Origin: Chryseobacterium kimseyorum
GTDB taxonomy: Bacteria > Bacteroidota > Bacteroidia > Flavobacteriales > Weeksellaceae
Direction of reading: 5' to 3'
Assembly: GCF_025971945.1 (NCBI RefSeq)
Contig: NZ_JAPDHW010000002.1
Span: 62,001-126,000 of the forward strand
Length of the DNA: 64,000 nt
A program made the translations under genes and the position numbers. A model generated the notes under the pieces. That model saw only the letters and a program-made list of their open reading frames with translations, ran no database searches and was not told the origin of the DNA. Positions within the stretch are counted from its first letter, which is position 1. Every line of letters starts with the position of its first letter. Below are positions 42,984 through 52,993 of the stretch, piece by piece.

Positions 42984-43751
42984 ATGTATTTGAACATAAA
43001 AAAATTATCTCAAAGAATGAATACAATAAAAAAAATTATAAAATCAATTTTAGGAATCGGTCAAAAAAAACAAAATCGTAAAAATGAACCATACGATTTT
43101 GATAAAAATAACCCTTTGGGCGATGGTGGTGAAAGGGTAGATTTTACTTACAGTTCTTCTTTAGACATTTCTATATTAGATATGTACCAGCAAAATCATA
43201 TTCAAAGATACTTGTTTGCAGAAAAATTGATTTCTAATAATTTAGTTTGCGGAGATTTTGCATGTGGTACAGGTTATGGAAGTGTAATTCTGAGTAAAAA
43301 TAGTAAAAGCGTATTGGGAATTGACCTTAACTCGAAGGTTATTGAAGAAATAAAGAAACGTTACCAAAGCATCACAAACGTATCTTTCGAAAATAAAAAT
43401 CTTTTAGAAATTGAATTTGAGAATAAATTTGATGCCATCATTTCTTTTGAAACGATCGAACATTTTACAGAGGAAAACATTTACAAGTTACTCTCCTTAT
43501 ACAATAAAGCATTAAAAGACAACGGACAATTAATAATTTCTGTACCCTACTTACAAGAAGAATCTGAAAATGCTAAAAAGCTTGGCTTTCATTTAACTTT
43601 CGAAATCAATGAAGATAAGATTTCAAACTGGCTAAGAGAGACTGGATTTATTGTTGAAAAAAATTATTACCAAAATTATAAAACTCATACCATTCACGAA
43701 ACTCTAGATGATAAGGACTTTATCATTTGTATTGCTAAAAAAAATGGCTAA
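42984..43751 (+). CDS. Class I SAM-dependent methyltransferase
   Basis: A 255-residue protein with an N-terminal Lys-rich stretch and a methyltransferase fold. CGDFACGTGYGS (SAM-binding motif I), GIDLN (motif II) and FDAIISFETIEHF (motif IV) are visible. It may methylate a polysaccharide residue or terminate the chain, a usual partner of Wzm/Wzt. The start is uncertain: an internal ATG at 43017 would give 244 residues. Its 3' end overlaps the next gene by 8 nt. Confidence 0.8.
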   Translation: MYLNIKKLSQRMNTIKKIIKSILGIGQKKQNRKNEPYDFDKNNPLGDGGERVDFTYSSSLDISILDMYQQNHIQRYLFAEKLISNNLVCGDFACGTGYGSVILSKNSKSVLGIDLNSKVIEEIKKRYQSITNVSFENKNLLEIEFENKFDAIISFETIEHFTEENIYKLLSLYNKALKDNGQLIISVPYLQEESENAKKLGFHLTFEINEDKISNWLRETGFIVEKNYYQNYKTHTIHETLDDKDFIICIAKKNG

Positions 43752-44670
43752 AGTATCTATTTGCATACCAACATATAATAATCTTGAAGCCTTCAAAAGA
43801 TGCTTAGATTCTGTTCTAGTGCAAAAGTATTCTGATTATGAGATCGTGATAACAGATGATTCTTCCAATGATGAAATTGAAAAGTATCTTAATGAACAGA
43901 ATATCTTAAAAGACATTTTCTATTTTAAAAATCAAATTACATTAGGATCTCCTGAAAATTGGAATGAGGCAATAAGAAGGTCTAAAGGAGAATATATTAA
44001 AATTCTCCATCATGATGATTGGTTTACTAATGAAAATTCTTTAGAAATATTTGTACAGTTACTTGATAAAAACCCAATATCAACAATAGCTTTTGTAACC
44101 TCAAAAAATGTAAATTCAGAAAACAATACAATTATTAACTACAATTGTCCATCTCTAGAAAAAATTGAAGAAATTAAAAATAATCCTATAACGTTATTGA
44201 ATGGTAATTTTATAGGTGCTCCAAGTGCCACTATATTCCGAAAAAATAATTTCTCTAATTTTGACAGCAATACAATATGGTATGTAGATATAGATTTTTA
44301 TATCCAAATACTTTTGCGAAGCAATCATTTGGCATTTTCAGAAATTGATGCCATCAGTATAGGAGCAAGTCCTACACAAATAACAAAAAATGTAGTAGAC
44401 AACAAGACAGTAAACATTGTCGAATATTTTTATCTTTTACACAAGTGGGGTATTAAAAAAATTATTGAATCTCCAATTGAGCATACTACCCTATCTCAAC
44501 TGAGAAGATTTGGAATAAAGAATTCGCAAGACATCAAAAAACTGGGATTTAAAGATTCTCTTCCGAAAGATTTAAACAAATTATTTAGAAAAATATTTAT
44601 TATAAATTTAAAAGAAAAATTAAAATTAATAAAAAGGGAAACTATCTTTTTTAAAAAAAACGATGAATAA
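43744..44670 (+). CDS. Glycosyltransferase family 2
   Basis: A 308-residue cytosolic GT-A enzyme that adds a sugar to the growing lipid-linked chain. The N-terminal VSICIPTYNN and ITDDSSND, and the LHHDDW motif (DxD-like), place it in GT2. I chose the ATG at 43744, inside the end of the methyltransferase gene (8-nt overlap). Sugar and linkage cannot be deduced. It overlaps the GDP-fucose-synthase-like gene by 8 nt. Confidence 0.88.
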   Translation: MAKVSICIPTYNNLEAFKRCLDSVLVQKYSDYEIVITDDSSNDEIEKYLNEQNILKDIFYFKNQITLGSPENWNEAIRRSKGEYIKILHHDDWFTNENSLEIFVQLLDKNPISTIAFVTSKNVNSENNTIINYNCPSLEKIEEIKNNPITLLNGNFIGAPSATIFRKNNFSNFDSNTIWYVDIDFYIQILLRSNHLAFSEIDAISIGASPTQITKNVVDNKTVNIVEYFYLLHKWGIKKIIESPIEHTTLSQLRRFGIKNSQDIKKLGFKDSLPKDLNKLFRKIFIINLKEKLKLIKRETIFFKKNDE

Positions 44671-45622
44671 ATCCTCAAAAATATATATCACAGGACATCG
44701 CGGAATGTTGGGAAGTACTACTTTAAATCTGTTTAAAGAAGCTGGCTATACTAATATCATGACCGCAACTCATTCCGAATTGGATCTCACCAATCAACAG
44801 GCTGTTGAAGATTTTTTCCAAAAAGAAAAACCGGAATACGTGATTCATATTGCTGCCAAAGTTGGCGGTATAAAAGCTAATATTGACAACCCAGCTATTT
44901 TTCTGTATGACAACTTAATAATGCAGGCCAACGTAATCAATTCTTCTTATAAAAACGGAGTGAAGAAATTTGTTTTTTTGGGAAGCTCATGCATCTATCC
45001 CAAAGAGTCACCACAACCGATGAAAGAGGAATACCTTCTTACCGGAAAGCTGGAACCTACCAATGAGGGGTATGCAATTGGTAAAATTGCGGGAATCAAA
45101 TTATTAGAAACTTATTATCAACAGTACGGTTTTCAAAGTATCAGCCTGATGCCAAGTAATCTGTATGGTCCCAATGACAGTTTTGATTTGGCCCATGCTC
45201 ATGTTTTGTCTTCACTGGTCAAAAGATTTGTTGACGCTAAAGAAGAAAATGCAGCATCTGTTACACTTTGGGGAACAGGCATTGCGAAAAGAGAGTTTCT
45301 ACACGTAAATGATTGCGCGAGAGCCATTTTATTTATGTTTGAAAATTATCATTCGCCAGAATTTATCAATATAGGCCCAGGTGATGATATCGGAATCAAA
45401 GCTCTGGCAGAAACCATTGCTGAAAAAGTAGATTACCAAGGTGAACTGATTTGGGATGAAACCAAACCTAATGGAATGCTTAGAAAATGCATGGATGTTA
45501 GCAAAATGCTAGAAACAGGGTTCAAACCGGAAATAAATTTAGATCAGGGAATTGATCAGGTAATAAAAAGATATAAAGAACTTAAAAATAAAACTGAAAT
45601 GTCAAATTTGGACATTGAATAA
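44663..45622 (+). CDS. GDP-L-fucose synthase family protein (or GDP-L-colitose synthase)
   Basis: A 319-residue extended SDR. The NADP-binding GHRGMLGS, catalytic SSCIYPK, and YAIGKIAG (Tyr-xxx-Lys) are those of GDP-fucose synthase (Fcl), which epimerises and reduces GDP-4-keto-6-deoxymannose. ColC, which makes GDP-colitose, belongs to the same family. The neighbouring His-type ColD-like gene makes that alternative plausible. The C-terminus has an extra Lys/Glu tail after about residue 305. Overlaps the preceding GT2 by 8 nt. Confidence 0.85.
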   Translation: MNKSSKIYITGHRGMLGSTTLNLFKEAGYTNIMTATHSELDLTNQQAVEDFFQKEKPEYVIHIAAKVGGIKANIDNPAIFLYDNLIMQANVINSSYKNGVKKFVFLGSSCIYPKESPQPMKEEYLLTGKLEPTNEGYAIGKIAGIKLLETYYQQYGFQSISLMPSNLYGPNDSFDLAHAHVLSSLVKRFVDAKEENAASVTLWGTGIAKREFLHVNDCARAILFMFENYHSPEFINIGPGDDIGIKALAETIAEKVDYQGELIWDETKPNGMLRKCMDVSKMLETGFKPEINLDQGIDQVIKRYKELKNKTEMSNLDIE

Positions 45623-45637
45623 AAATAAACTCCAGAG

Positions 45638-46813
45638 ATGAAAATACCATTGATGCGTAAAGCTTTTTTAAACGAAGTAGAAACCAAAAAAGCTTTGGCC
45701 GAATTTATACTTAATGCAGACCGTCTAAGTATGGATGTAGAATGTGGAAAATTTGAAAAAAAGTTCGCAGAATATCAGCAATGCAAACATGCAGTTCTGT
45801 TTAATAGCGGTGGAAGTGCAAACTTAGCTATGCTTCAGGCTCTGAAAAATATGGGTAAGCTGAAAGATGGTGATAAGATAGGATTTTCGGCGTTGACGTG
45901 GTCTACTAATACCATGCCCATTATTCAGATGAATATGGTTCCTGTGGTTATTGACATCACCCCTGAAGTGATCAACACAACTTCTCAAAATCTTTTGGAG
46001 AGATTAGAGACAACAGATTTACAGGCTCTTTTCATTACGAATATTTTAGGATTTACAGGAGATATTGATACCATAAGAAAAATCTGTGAAGAAAGAAATA
46101 TTATTCTGATTGAAGATAATTGTGAATCTTTAGGTACAGAATTACCGGAAGGAAGAACAGGAAATTTTGGAATAGGCGCAAGCTTTTCTTTCTTTGTAGC
46201 CCATCATATGAGTACCATTGAAGGCGGAATGGTATGCACAAGCGATGATGATTTTGCAGAAATGCTCCGTATTGTGAGAGCGAATGGATGGGACAGAAAC
46301 CTCAACCCGGAGCAACAACAGAAATGGAGATCTGAGTTTGGAATACAGTCTGAGTTTGAAGCAAAATATACTTTTTATGATTTGGGGTATAACTTCAGAC
46401 CAACAGAAATTACAGGTTTCCTCGGACAGTATCAGATGCAGTTTTTAGAAAAAAACATCAGCTCAAGAGAACAGAATTACCTGAGAATAGAAAAAGTGGT
46501 ACACGAAAATCCAGATTTTCTGCCTTTAAAACATGACCATATCAATGTTTTATCAACTTTTGCTTTTCCTTTCGTATGTAGAACTGCAGAGTTGAGAACA
46601 CATTATTTGAATAAATTTATTGATGCAGGAGTAGAAATACGACCAATGATAGCTGGAAACATGCAGAGCCAGCCATTCTACAAGAAATATGTAAAAGAAG
46701 TTTATGATATGCCGGGTGCAGATATGATGCACAACAATGGTTTCTATTGCGGAAATTACCCAGAGCTTTTAGAAGAAGATCTTGTTGTTTTTGAAAATTT
46801 ATTAAGCAAATAA
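45638..46813 (+). CDS. ColD-like GDP-4-keto-6-deoxymannose 3-dehydratase (DegT/AHBA superfamily)
   Basis: A 391-residue PLP/PMP-fold protein of the DegT/DnrJ/EryC1/StrS superfamily. In most members a lysine binds the cofactor at this place, but here the motif reads SFFVAHHMSTIEGG, with His189 at the lysine position. This change is characteristic of sugar 3-dehydratases such as ColD (His188) and RfbH, which remove the C3 hydroxyl. It lies between a GDP-fucose-synthase-like gene and a fucosyltransferase, and gmd is nearby, so GDP-4-keto-3,6-dideoxymannose is the probable product. Exact substrate is inferred. Confidence 0.82.
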   Translation: MKIPLMRKAFLNEVETKKALAEFILNADRLSMDVECGKFEKKFAEYQQCKHAVLFNSGGSANLAMLQALKNMGKLKDGDKIGFSALTWSTNTMPIIQMNMVPVVIDITPEVINTTSQNLLERLETTDLQALFITNILGFTGDIDTIRKICEERNIILIEDNCESLGTELPEGRTGNFGIGASFSFFVAHHMSTIEGGMVCTSDDDFAEMLRIVRANGWDRNLNPEQQQKWRSEFGIQSEFEAKYTFYDLGYNFRPTEITGFLGQYQMQFLEKNISSREQNYLRIEKVVHENPDFLPLKHDHINVLSTFAFPFVCRTAELRTHYLNKFIDAGVEIRPMIAGNMQSQPFYKKYVKEVYDMPGADMMHNNGFYCGNYPELLEEDLVVFENLLSK

Positions 46814-46818
46814 AATAT

Positions 46819-47700
46819 ATGGTAGCTGTAGAACTTATAGGTGGTTTGGGAAATCAGATGTTTCAGTATGCAACTGCAAAAGCATTGTCATTGCATCGTA
46901 ACGAAGCTCTGTTATTAGACAGTCGACTTTTTGACAACTACAAACTCCACAGCTATTCACTCAAACATTTCAATATTGATGCATCTGTTGTGAAAAATGA
47001 TGTGCCGCTGAAAGACAGAAGTATTCCAAAAAAGATAATAGATAAGCTTCTAGAAAAAGCAGATGCGCTTACTCTGCATAATAGAATCTTCAAAAATTAT
47101 CAAGAAAAGGAATTATTATTTGATGAAAACCTGTTCAAAACCAATAAAAAAAATATTTATTTGAAGGGATATTTTCAGTCAGAAAAGTACTTTTTAAAGT
47201 ATCAGGATGAGATTAGAAAAGATTTTGAAATCGTAACTCCACATAAGAAGGAAACTGCAGATATGTTGAAAATAATCACTGCTGAAAACTCAGTTTCAAT
47301 TCATATCAGAAGGGGGGATTATATTTCAAACCCTAATGCAAATGCTGTGCATGGAACCTGTAATCTGGATTACTATCACAGAGCGATTGAGATTATGAGA
47401 GAAAAAGTGAATCATCCTGTATTTTTTATCTTCTCTGATGATATAGATTGGGCAAAAGAGAATTTAAATATTGAAAATACCATGTACTTTGTCGATTTTA
47501 CAGATGCCTCAACGAATTACGAGGATATCAAATTAATGAGTTCATGCAAACATAACATCATCGCAAACAGTAGCTTTAGCTGGTGGGGTGCATGGCTTAA
47601 CAGAAATAAAAATAAAAACGTCATTGCTCCTTCAAGATGGTTCAGTACTGATATGTTAAATTCGAAAGATATAATACCGGAATCATGGATGAAAATTTAA
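46819..47700 (+). CDS. Alpha-1,2-fucosyltransferase-like enzyme (GT11)
   Basis: A 293-residue cytosolic glycosyltransferase. The N-terminal GGLGNQMFQYATAKAL, the central HIRRGDY (HIRRGD at 162-167) that binds GDP-fucose, and NSSFSWWGAWLN near the C-terminus are GT11 marks. It would transfer L-fucose, or possibly a related 6-deoxy-L-sugar, to the chain. Its 3' end overlaps the following GT2 gene by 16 nt. Confidence 0.92.
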   Translation: MVAVELIGGLGNQMFQYATAKALSLHRNEALLLDSRLFDNYKLHSYSLKHFNIDASVVKNDVPLKDRSIPKKIIDKLLEKADALTLHNRIFKNYQEKELLFDENLFKTNKKNIYLKGYFQSEKYFLKYQDEIRKDFEIVTPHKKETADMLKIITAENSVSIHIRRGDYISNPNANAVHGTCNLDYYHRAIEIMREKVNHPVFFIFSDDIDWAKENLNIENTMYFVDFTDASTNYEDIKLMSSCKHNIIANSSFSWWGAWLNRNKNKNVIAPSRWFSTDMLNSKDIIPESWMKI

Positions 47701-48710
47701 AAATTCCCATAATATCTGTTGTAATGCCCGTTTACAATGGCGAAAACTATTTGACTGAAGCTATTGACAGCATTTTGAGCCAGACTTTTACCAATTTTGA
47801 ATTGTTAATCATCAACGATGGTTCATCAGACAATAGCGAAAAAATTATTCAGTCTTACTCTGATGACAGGATAGTTTACATTAAAAATGAGAAAAATATC
47901 GGTTTGATAAAAACCTTGAATAAAGGTTTAGATCTTGCAAAAGGAGAATATATTGCCAGAATGGATCAGGACGATATTTCTCATCCTGAAAGATTTTTAA
48001 AGCAGGTTGCTTTATTAGAAGAAAATCCTGAAATTGGCGTTTGTGGAACTTGGTTTACACTTCTCAGTAAGAATGGTAAAGATCGAGTAATCAAACATCC
48101 AGAAAGTCATGAGTCAATAAAAATAGGCATGATTACAAAAAGTCTAATTGGTCACCCAACTGTAATGATGCGTAAAAAAACAATGAATAATTACCGTTAC
48201 GATATTAATTATCAGGCGGCTGAAGATTATGAATTGTGGACAAGGCTTATAAGAATAACTAAATTTTATAATATTCAAGAGTCACTCCTTCAATACAGAT
48301 TCCATGATACAAATATGACCGTATTGGAGAACAGTACTCAGGTTGCCAATACGAAGATTATCACTGCAAATCAATTAAAAGAAATTGAAATTGAAGGAAG
48401 CAATGAAAATATAGATTTGTGTAACATTTTACTTGAAGCACCATCAAAATTTCTTTACACGGTTGATGAATTGAAAAAACTCGTCGACTTTGCAAACATA
48501 CTAGAAAATAAAAATTTACAAAAAAAGATATTTGATAAGAAAAAGCTTCATCACATTATTAGTAAAAGATTAATGGAAGCTTTTAATAAAACTGTCAATC
48601 AAAATTTTTCGACCCTTATTTTTTTATTAAAAAACAGAAAAGAAATTATTTTAGAAAGAAGTATGATCAACAATACAAAAACGCTGGCAAAAATTATTTT
48701 AAGAAAATAA
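47685..48710 (+). CDS. Glycosyltransferase family 2
   Basis: A 341-residue GT2 enzyme: [10 protein letters not shown] and INDGSSDNS near the N-terminus, ARMDQDD as the metal-binding motif and EDYELWTRL downstream. The C-terminal part, after about residue 240, is helical and basic, likely to touch the membrane. It starts within the end of the fucosyltransferase gene and ends 7 nt before gmd. Sugar unknown. Confidence 0.9.
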   Translation: MDENLKIPIISVVMPVYNGENYLTEAIDSILSQTFTNFELLIINDGSSDNSEKIIQSYSDDRIVYIKNEKNIGLIKTLNKGLDLAKGEYIARMDQDDISHPERFLKQVALLEENPEIGVCGTWFTLLSKNGKDRVIKHPESHESIKIGMITKSLIGHPTVMMRKKTMNNYRYDINYQAAEDYELWTRLIRITKFYNIQESLLQYRFHDTNMTVLENSTQVANTKIITANQLKEIEIEGSNENIDLCNILLEAPSKFLYTVDELKKLVDFANILENKNLQKKIFDKKKLHHIISKRLMEAFNKTVNQNFSTLIFLLKNRKEIILERSMINNTKTLAKIILRK

Positions 48711-48717
48711 AAACATT

Positions 48718-49812
48718 ATGATGAAAGTTGCATTAATAACCGGAGTTACCGGGCAGGATGGTTCTTATCTCGCTGAATTTTTACTTAAAAAAGGATACGA
48801 AGTTCACGGTATAAAAAGAAGAGCATCATCATTTAATACCCAAAGAATAGATCATATATTCAGAGATCTTCATGAAAATAATGTAAAATTCAAACTTCAT
48901 TACGGAGATCTCACCGACTCAACCAATCTGATAAGAATTATACAGGAGATACAGCCCGACGAAATATATAATCTTGGTGCAATGAGCCATGTAAAGGTGA
49001 GCTTTGACTCTCCTGAATATGTTGCCAACACCGACGGAATAGGAACTTTAAGGCTTCTTGAGGCTATAAGAATCTTAGGACTTACTCAGAAAACGAAAAT
49101 TTACCAGGCATCAACTTCTGAGTTATACGGTGGTTTGCCTCAAAATAAAAACGCAGAAGGTTTTTATGATGAGACAAGCCCTTTTTATCCCCGTTCACCT
49201 TACGGTGCTGCAAAAATATATGCTTATTGGATAACCGTAAATTATCGTGAGGCATACGGAATGTATGCCTGTAACGGAATATTGTTTAATCACGAATCAC
49301 CTAGAAGGGGAGAAACATTTGTTACCCGAAAAATTACAATGGCAGCCGCTAAAATAGCCTTAGGTCTACAAGATGTGCTATATTTAGGGAACTTAGACGC
49401 AAAGAGAGATTGGGGGCACGCAAAGGATTACATTGAAGCCATGTGGCTGATGCTTCAGCAAGAAAAACCTGAAGATTATGTGATTGCAACTGGCAAAACA
49501 ACATCTATTAGAGAATTTGTAATTATGGCCTTCGCTGAATTAGGTATTGAGCTGGAATTTTCTGGAGAAGCTGAAAACGAAGTGGGCAAGGTGAAGCACT
49601 GTTCAAATTCAGAATATCAACTTCCTATTGGTAAAGAGATTATATGTATAGACCCCATTTATTACCGACCAACAGAGGTAGACCTACTCATTGGCGATCC
49701 TAAAAAGGCCAATACTCAATTAGGCTGGATCCCACGATATGATGTCAAAAATTTGTGTAAGGAGATGATTGAAAGTGATGTGCAGCTTTTCAAAAAAGAT
49801 AAGGAAGAGTGA
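48718..49812 (+). CDS. gmd: GDP-mannose 4,6-dehydratase
   Basis: A 364-residue extended SDR converting GDP-D-mannose to GDP-4-keto-6-deoxy-D-mannose, the common precursor of GDP-fucose and GDP-colitose. NADP-binding [16 protein letters not shown], catalytic [17 protein letters not shown] (Tyr-xxx-Lys) and [17 protein letters not shown] are diagnostic. Two Met in a row open the gene; either could be used. GDP-mannose synthesis (ManB/ManC) is not in the window. Confidence 0.96.
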   Translation: MMKVALITGVTGQDGSYLAEFLLKKGYEVHGIKRRASSFNTQRIDHIFRDLHENNVKFKLHYGDLTDSTNLIRIIQEIQPDEIYNLGAMSHVKVSFDSPEYVANTDGIGTLRLLEAIRILGLTQKTKIYQASTSELYGGLPQNKNAEGFYDETSPFYPRSPYGAAKIYAYWITVNYREAYGMYACNGILFNHESPRRGETFVTRKITMAAAKIALGLQDVLYLGNLDAKRDWGHAKDYIEAMWLMLQQEKPEDYVIATGKTTSIREFVIMAFAELGIELEFSGEAENEVGKVKHCSNSEYQLPIGKEIICIDPIYYRPTEVDLLIGDPKKANTQLGWIPRYDVKNLCKEMIESDVQLFKKDKEE

Positions 49813-49957
49813 CGATATAACAGGAGTTCAATAACAAAATATTTATTGATCACTTAAATAAAATTGAATTCCTTAAGATAGGCGCATCATGATTTATTAT
49901 AACTTGATACTTTAGAGTTATAAATATTTCATTGCGACAGTTTAGTTTATTTTACAG

Positions 49958-51100
49958 ATGTTTACTAAAATGAAAAAAATAAAATTATTCATTCAATTTA
50001 GCATAGAAATTATTACTATTTATAAAGCGCTACGATATGCTAAAAATATTTTCATTTTTCCATTTTATCATACGGGAGGTGCCGAGAAGGTACACCTTGA
50101 CATTGTAAAAACTTTTCCCAAGAAAGATAACATTGTCATTTTTACATCCGAATCATATAATAATCATTTCTTATCTGACTTTGAAAAAAACGCTAAAATA
50201 TTACACTTACACAAATACAATCATAACTATTACTTCAGAAAATTAACCTTAAAAATTCTTACCCTTATTAAGAATCAGCTAAACACGACAGTTTTCGGGT
50301 GTAATAATAAGTTCTTTTACGACATTTTGCATGTACTTCCTACAAACGTAAAAAGAATTGATTTGGTGCATGCTTTTACATCTCCTGATCCGGGTGGTAT
50401 GGAAATTTACAGTCTCAACAAAGTTTCCTTATTGGATAAAAGGATGGTCATAAACCAAAAAACAAAAAATGATTTTATAGACCTTTATAAAGAAAATAAA
50501 ATTTCTGAAGAATATATTAACCGAATAAAAATTATAGATTTAGCTGTTCAGACTCCCGATGAAAAACCTGAAAAAAATAAATTGAGATCAAAACTTCAGG
50601 TTATTTATTGTGGTAGAATTTCTAAAGAGAAAAGAGTTAATTTGATAGTTCATATTGCCAATCTATTAGGTGACTTGATCGAACTAAAAATCTATGGACA
50701 TAAAGAATTAGACGTTGAGGGTATCGATAAATATTATCAAAAAAATATTTTAAATCACAGCGAACTTACGCAGATATACCAAGATGCAGATATCTTGCTG
50801 ATTACTTCGTATAGAGAAGGATTTCCAGTAGTGATAAAAGAAGCAATGTCTAATGGTGTAGTTTGTATATCAACTAATGTTGGCAGTATAAGCGAACATG
50901 TAATTACAAATGAAAACGGCTTTATTGTAGAAAACAATGACGAAAACTTGATTACCGATAGATTTGTAGAAATTATCACCAACTTATTAAATAATCGAGA
51001 TTTATTAAATAGACTGTCCAGTAATGCATATAATTATGCATCAGCAAATTTTGATTTAGAACTGTTTCATCAGAAAATAAAAAATTTAATTAATAAGTAG
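49958..51100 (+). CDS. Glycosyltransferase family 4
   Basis: A 380-residue GT-B enzyme. The N-terminal half has FYHTGGAEKVHLDIV (acceptor-side motif), and the C-terminal half has IYCGRISKEKRVN, then TSYREGFPVVIKEAMSNG with the Glu-xxxxxxx-Glu pattern of GT4. A gap of 145 nt separates it from gmd, in which I saw no gene. Sugar and linkage unknown. Confidence 0.9.
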   Translation: MFTKMKKIKLFIQFSIEIITIYKALRYAKNIFIFPFYHTGGAEKVHLDIVKTFPKKDNIVIFTSESYNNHFLSDFEKNAKILHLHKYNHNYYFRKLTLKILTLIKNQLNTTVFGCNNKFFYDILHVLPTNVKRIDLVHAFTSPDPGGMEIYSLNKVSLLDKRMVINQKTKNDFIDLYKENKISEEYINRIKIIDLAVQTPDEKPEKNKLRSKLQVIYCGRISKEKRVNLIVHIANLLGDLIELKIYGHKELDVEGIDKYYQKNILNHSELTQIYQDADILLITSYREGFPVVIKEAMSNGVVCISTNVGSISEHVITNENGFIVENNDENLITDRFVEIITNLLNNRDLLNRLSSNAYNYASANFDLELFHQKIKNLINK

Positions 51101-51258
51101 TTACAAATATTAATGTGAGATTTTTAATACTTTTGTTTTGTTAAACATAATAAATAATATTTTACAGTATAACCTATTCTTAGGTTTCGTAGAAAGATTT
51201 GTTTATCCTACAAAAAACGTTGAGATTTTTGAAATCTACAGTGGAATCTAAGAAATCT

Positions 51259-52047
51259 ATGAAAAAATACACAGAATTTATTCGAATTGCGAAAGCTGCA
51301 AAAAAATATTTTACTATACAATTTTTGTTACAGATACTATATCCTAAAACAATTCCGGTAATTATAATTAATTTTAATCAGTTAAAAGCACTCAAACAAC
51401 TCATTGATTTTTTACTGGAAAGAAAATTTACTAAAATTTTTATTATTGATAATCATTCAACCTACGAGCCTCTTTTAAATTATTATAATAAAATTGAAAA
51501 GAGTGTTAAAATTATCAAATTGGATACAAATGAGGGGCACATGGTCTTCTTCAAAAATGAAAATTTATTTAACAAATTTGCTCAGGGTTTTTTTATACTT
51601 ACAGATCCAGACATTTTACCTAACAAAAGACTTCCAAAAAATTTTATGCGAATTTTAATCAAAAACTTACTGAAATATGATGAATGGGTTACAAAAGTTG
51701 GTTTTGCCTTGGATGTTTTAAATATTCCCGACTCTTATCCTGCAAAAGATAAAGTTAAAGCATGGGAGCAGAGATTTTGGAAAAACGAAGTTGAAAAAGA
51801 TATTTACTTGACAAGTCTTGACACAACTTTCGCATTATACAAACCACTTTCTTATGCGGAATACCATGAAAATGACAATCATTTTAAAGCATTAAGAATT
51901 GCCGGTGATTTCACCTGTGATCACTTGGGTTGGCATATTGACTATTCTAATCTTACTGATGAACAGAAATATTACCGGGAACATACTTCCAGTTCCGGAT
52001 CATGGAGTATTGACGATGCTGGACAACCAAACCAAAAAACATATTAG
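51259..52047 (+). CDS. GT2-like glycosyltransferase
   Basis: A 262-residue protein with a GT-A-type core: IPVIIINFNQL, then a segment with ERKFTKIFIIDNHSTYEPL and the acidic LTDPDILP. The first 30 residues are basic and may bind the membrane. The start is uncertain: a TTG at 51199 would add 20 residues. No full consensus promoter was found in the 98-158 nt upstream. Substrate unknown. Confidence 0.75.
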   Translation: MKKYTEFIRIAKAAKKYFTIQFLLQILYPKTIPVIIINFNQLKALKQLIDFLLERKFTKIFIIDNHSTYEPLLNYYNKIEKSVKIIKLDTNEGHMVFFKNENLFNKFAQGFFILTDPDILPNKRLPKNFMRILIKNLLKYDEWVTKVGFALDVLNIPDSYPAKDKVKAWEQRFWKNEVEKDIYLTSLDTTFALYKPLSYAEYHENDNHFKALRIAGDFTCDHLGWHIDYSNLTDEQKYYREHTSSSGSWSIDDAGQPNQKTY

Positions 52048-52102
52048 CAACCTATAATATTGAAAAAGATCTTGACTTTCAAAATTTTTTCAGATAGCCC
52101 AC

Positions 52103-52993
52103 ATGAATAAAGTTTCCATTATTGTTCTTACCTACAATCAAGAAAAATTTATAGAAAAAAATTTGGAAGGGATTTTTATGCAGAAAGTAAATTTCCCTGT
52201 TGAGCTTATTATTTCTGATGATTGCTCCACAGATGAGACGACATCTGTTATCAGTAATTTTATTAAAAACACACCTTCTCACATTAAAGTCAAATTTACG
52301 TCACATCAAAAAAATTTAGGTTCGACACCCAATTTCTTTGATGCTTTGCAAAAATGCACCGGGAAGTATCTCGCTTTCTGTGAAGGTGATGATTACTGGA
52401 CCGATGAAAACAAACTGCAGATCCAATATGACTTTTTAGAAACAAATACGGAGTACTCGATGTGTTTTCATCAGGTTAAAAATATTTCTCCTGATCCTCA
52501 GATAAACGAAACTGTTTTCGCCCATGTGGAAGACAGAGATTACACACCTTTTGAGATTTTCAGGCACTGGACTGTACATACAACTTCGGTGTTTATGAAT
52601 GCTGAAGTTTTAAAAAATGAAGCAGTAAAAACACTTTTCAAGCATCCTGAATTATTATATTTTGACACCTTTCTGTATATGGCCTGCTCTCTGAACGGAA
52701 AAATTCGCGGTTCGAATCTTACCATGTCATGTTATCTGAGACACGAAGAAGGCTTATCAAACGGCATTAACTATCAAAGAGATCTCAGACATAATCATCT
52801 TGACGAAATTATTGCCGAAACCTATGGTGGAAAAGTAAGGGAATATGCCAACTGGCAGATCTTCTCAAGAAGCAGAATCGCATTCATACATCTTTTGAAA
52901 CAGGGAAGATTAAGCTTGACATTTCAGCACTTAAAATGGATTCTGAAAAAGAAAGGAAACTTAAAAGTATATCTTAAAAAAGAATATTTATGA
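52103..52993 (+). CDS. Glycosyltransferase family 2
   Basis: A 296-residue GT2 enzyme with VSIIVLTYNQEKFIE, ISDDCSTDET and the acidic EGDDYWTDENKL motif. The C-terminal 60 residues are basic and hydrophobic. It overlaps the next glycosyltransferase gene by 4 nt (ATGA), so it is translationally coupled to it. Confidence 0.92.
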   Translation: MNKVSIIVLTYNQEKFIEKNLEGIFMQKVNFPVELIISDDCSTDETTSVISNFIKNTPSHIKVKFTSHQKNLGSTPNFFDALQKCTGKYLAFCEGDDYWTDENKLQIQYDFLETNTEYSMCFHQVKNISPDPQINETVFAHVEDRDYTPFEIFRHWTVHTTSVFMNAEVLKNEAVKTLFKHPELLYFDTFLYMACSLNGKIRGSNLTMSCYLRHEEGLSNGINYQRDLRHNHLDEIIAETYGGKVREYANWQIFSRSRIAFIHLLKQGRLSLTFQHLKWILKKKGNLKVYLKKEYL

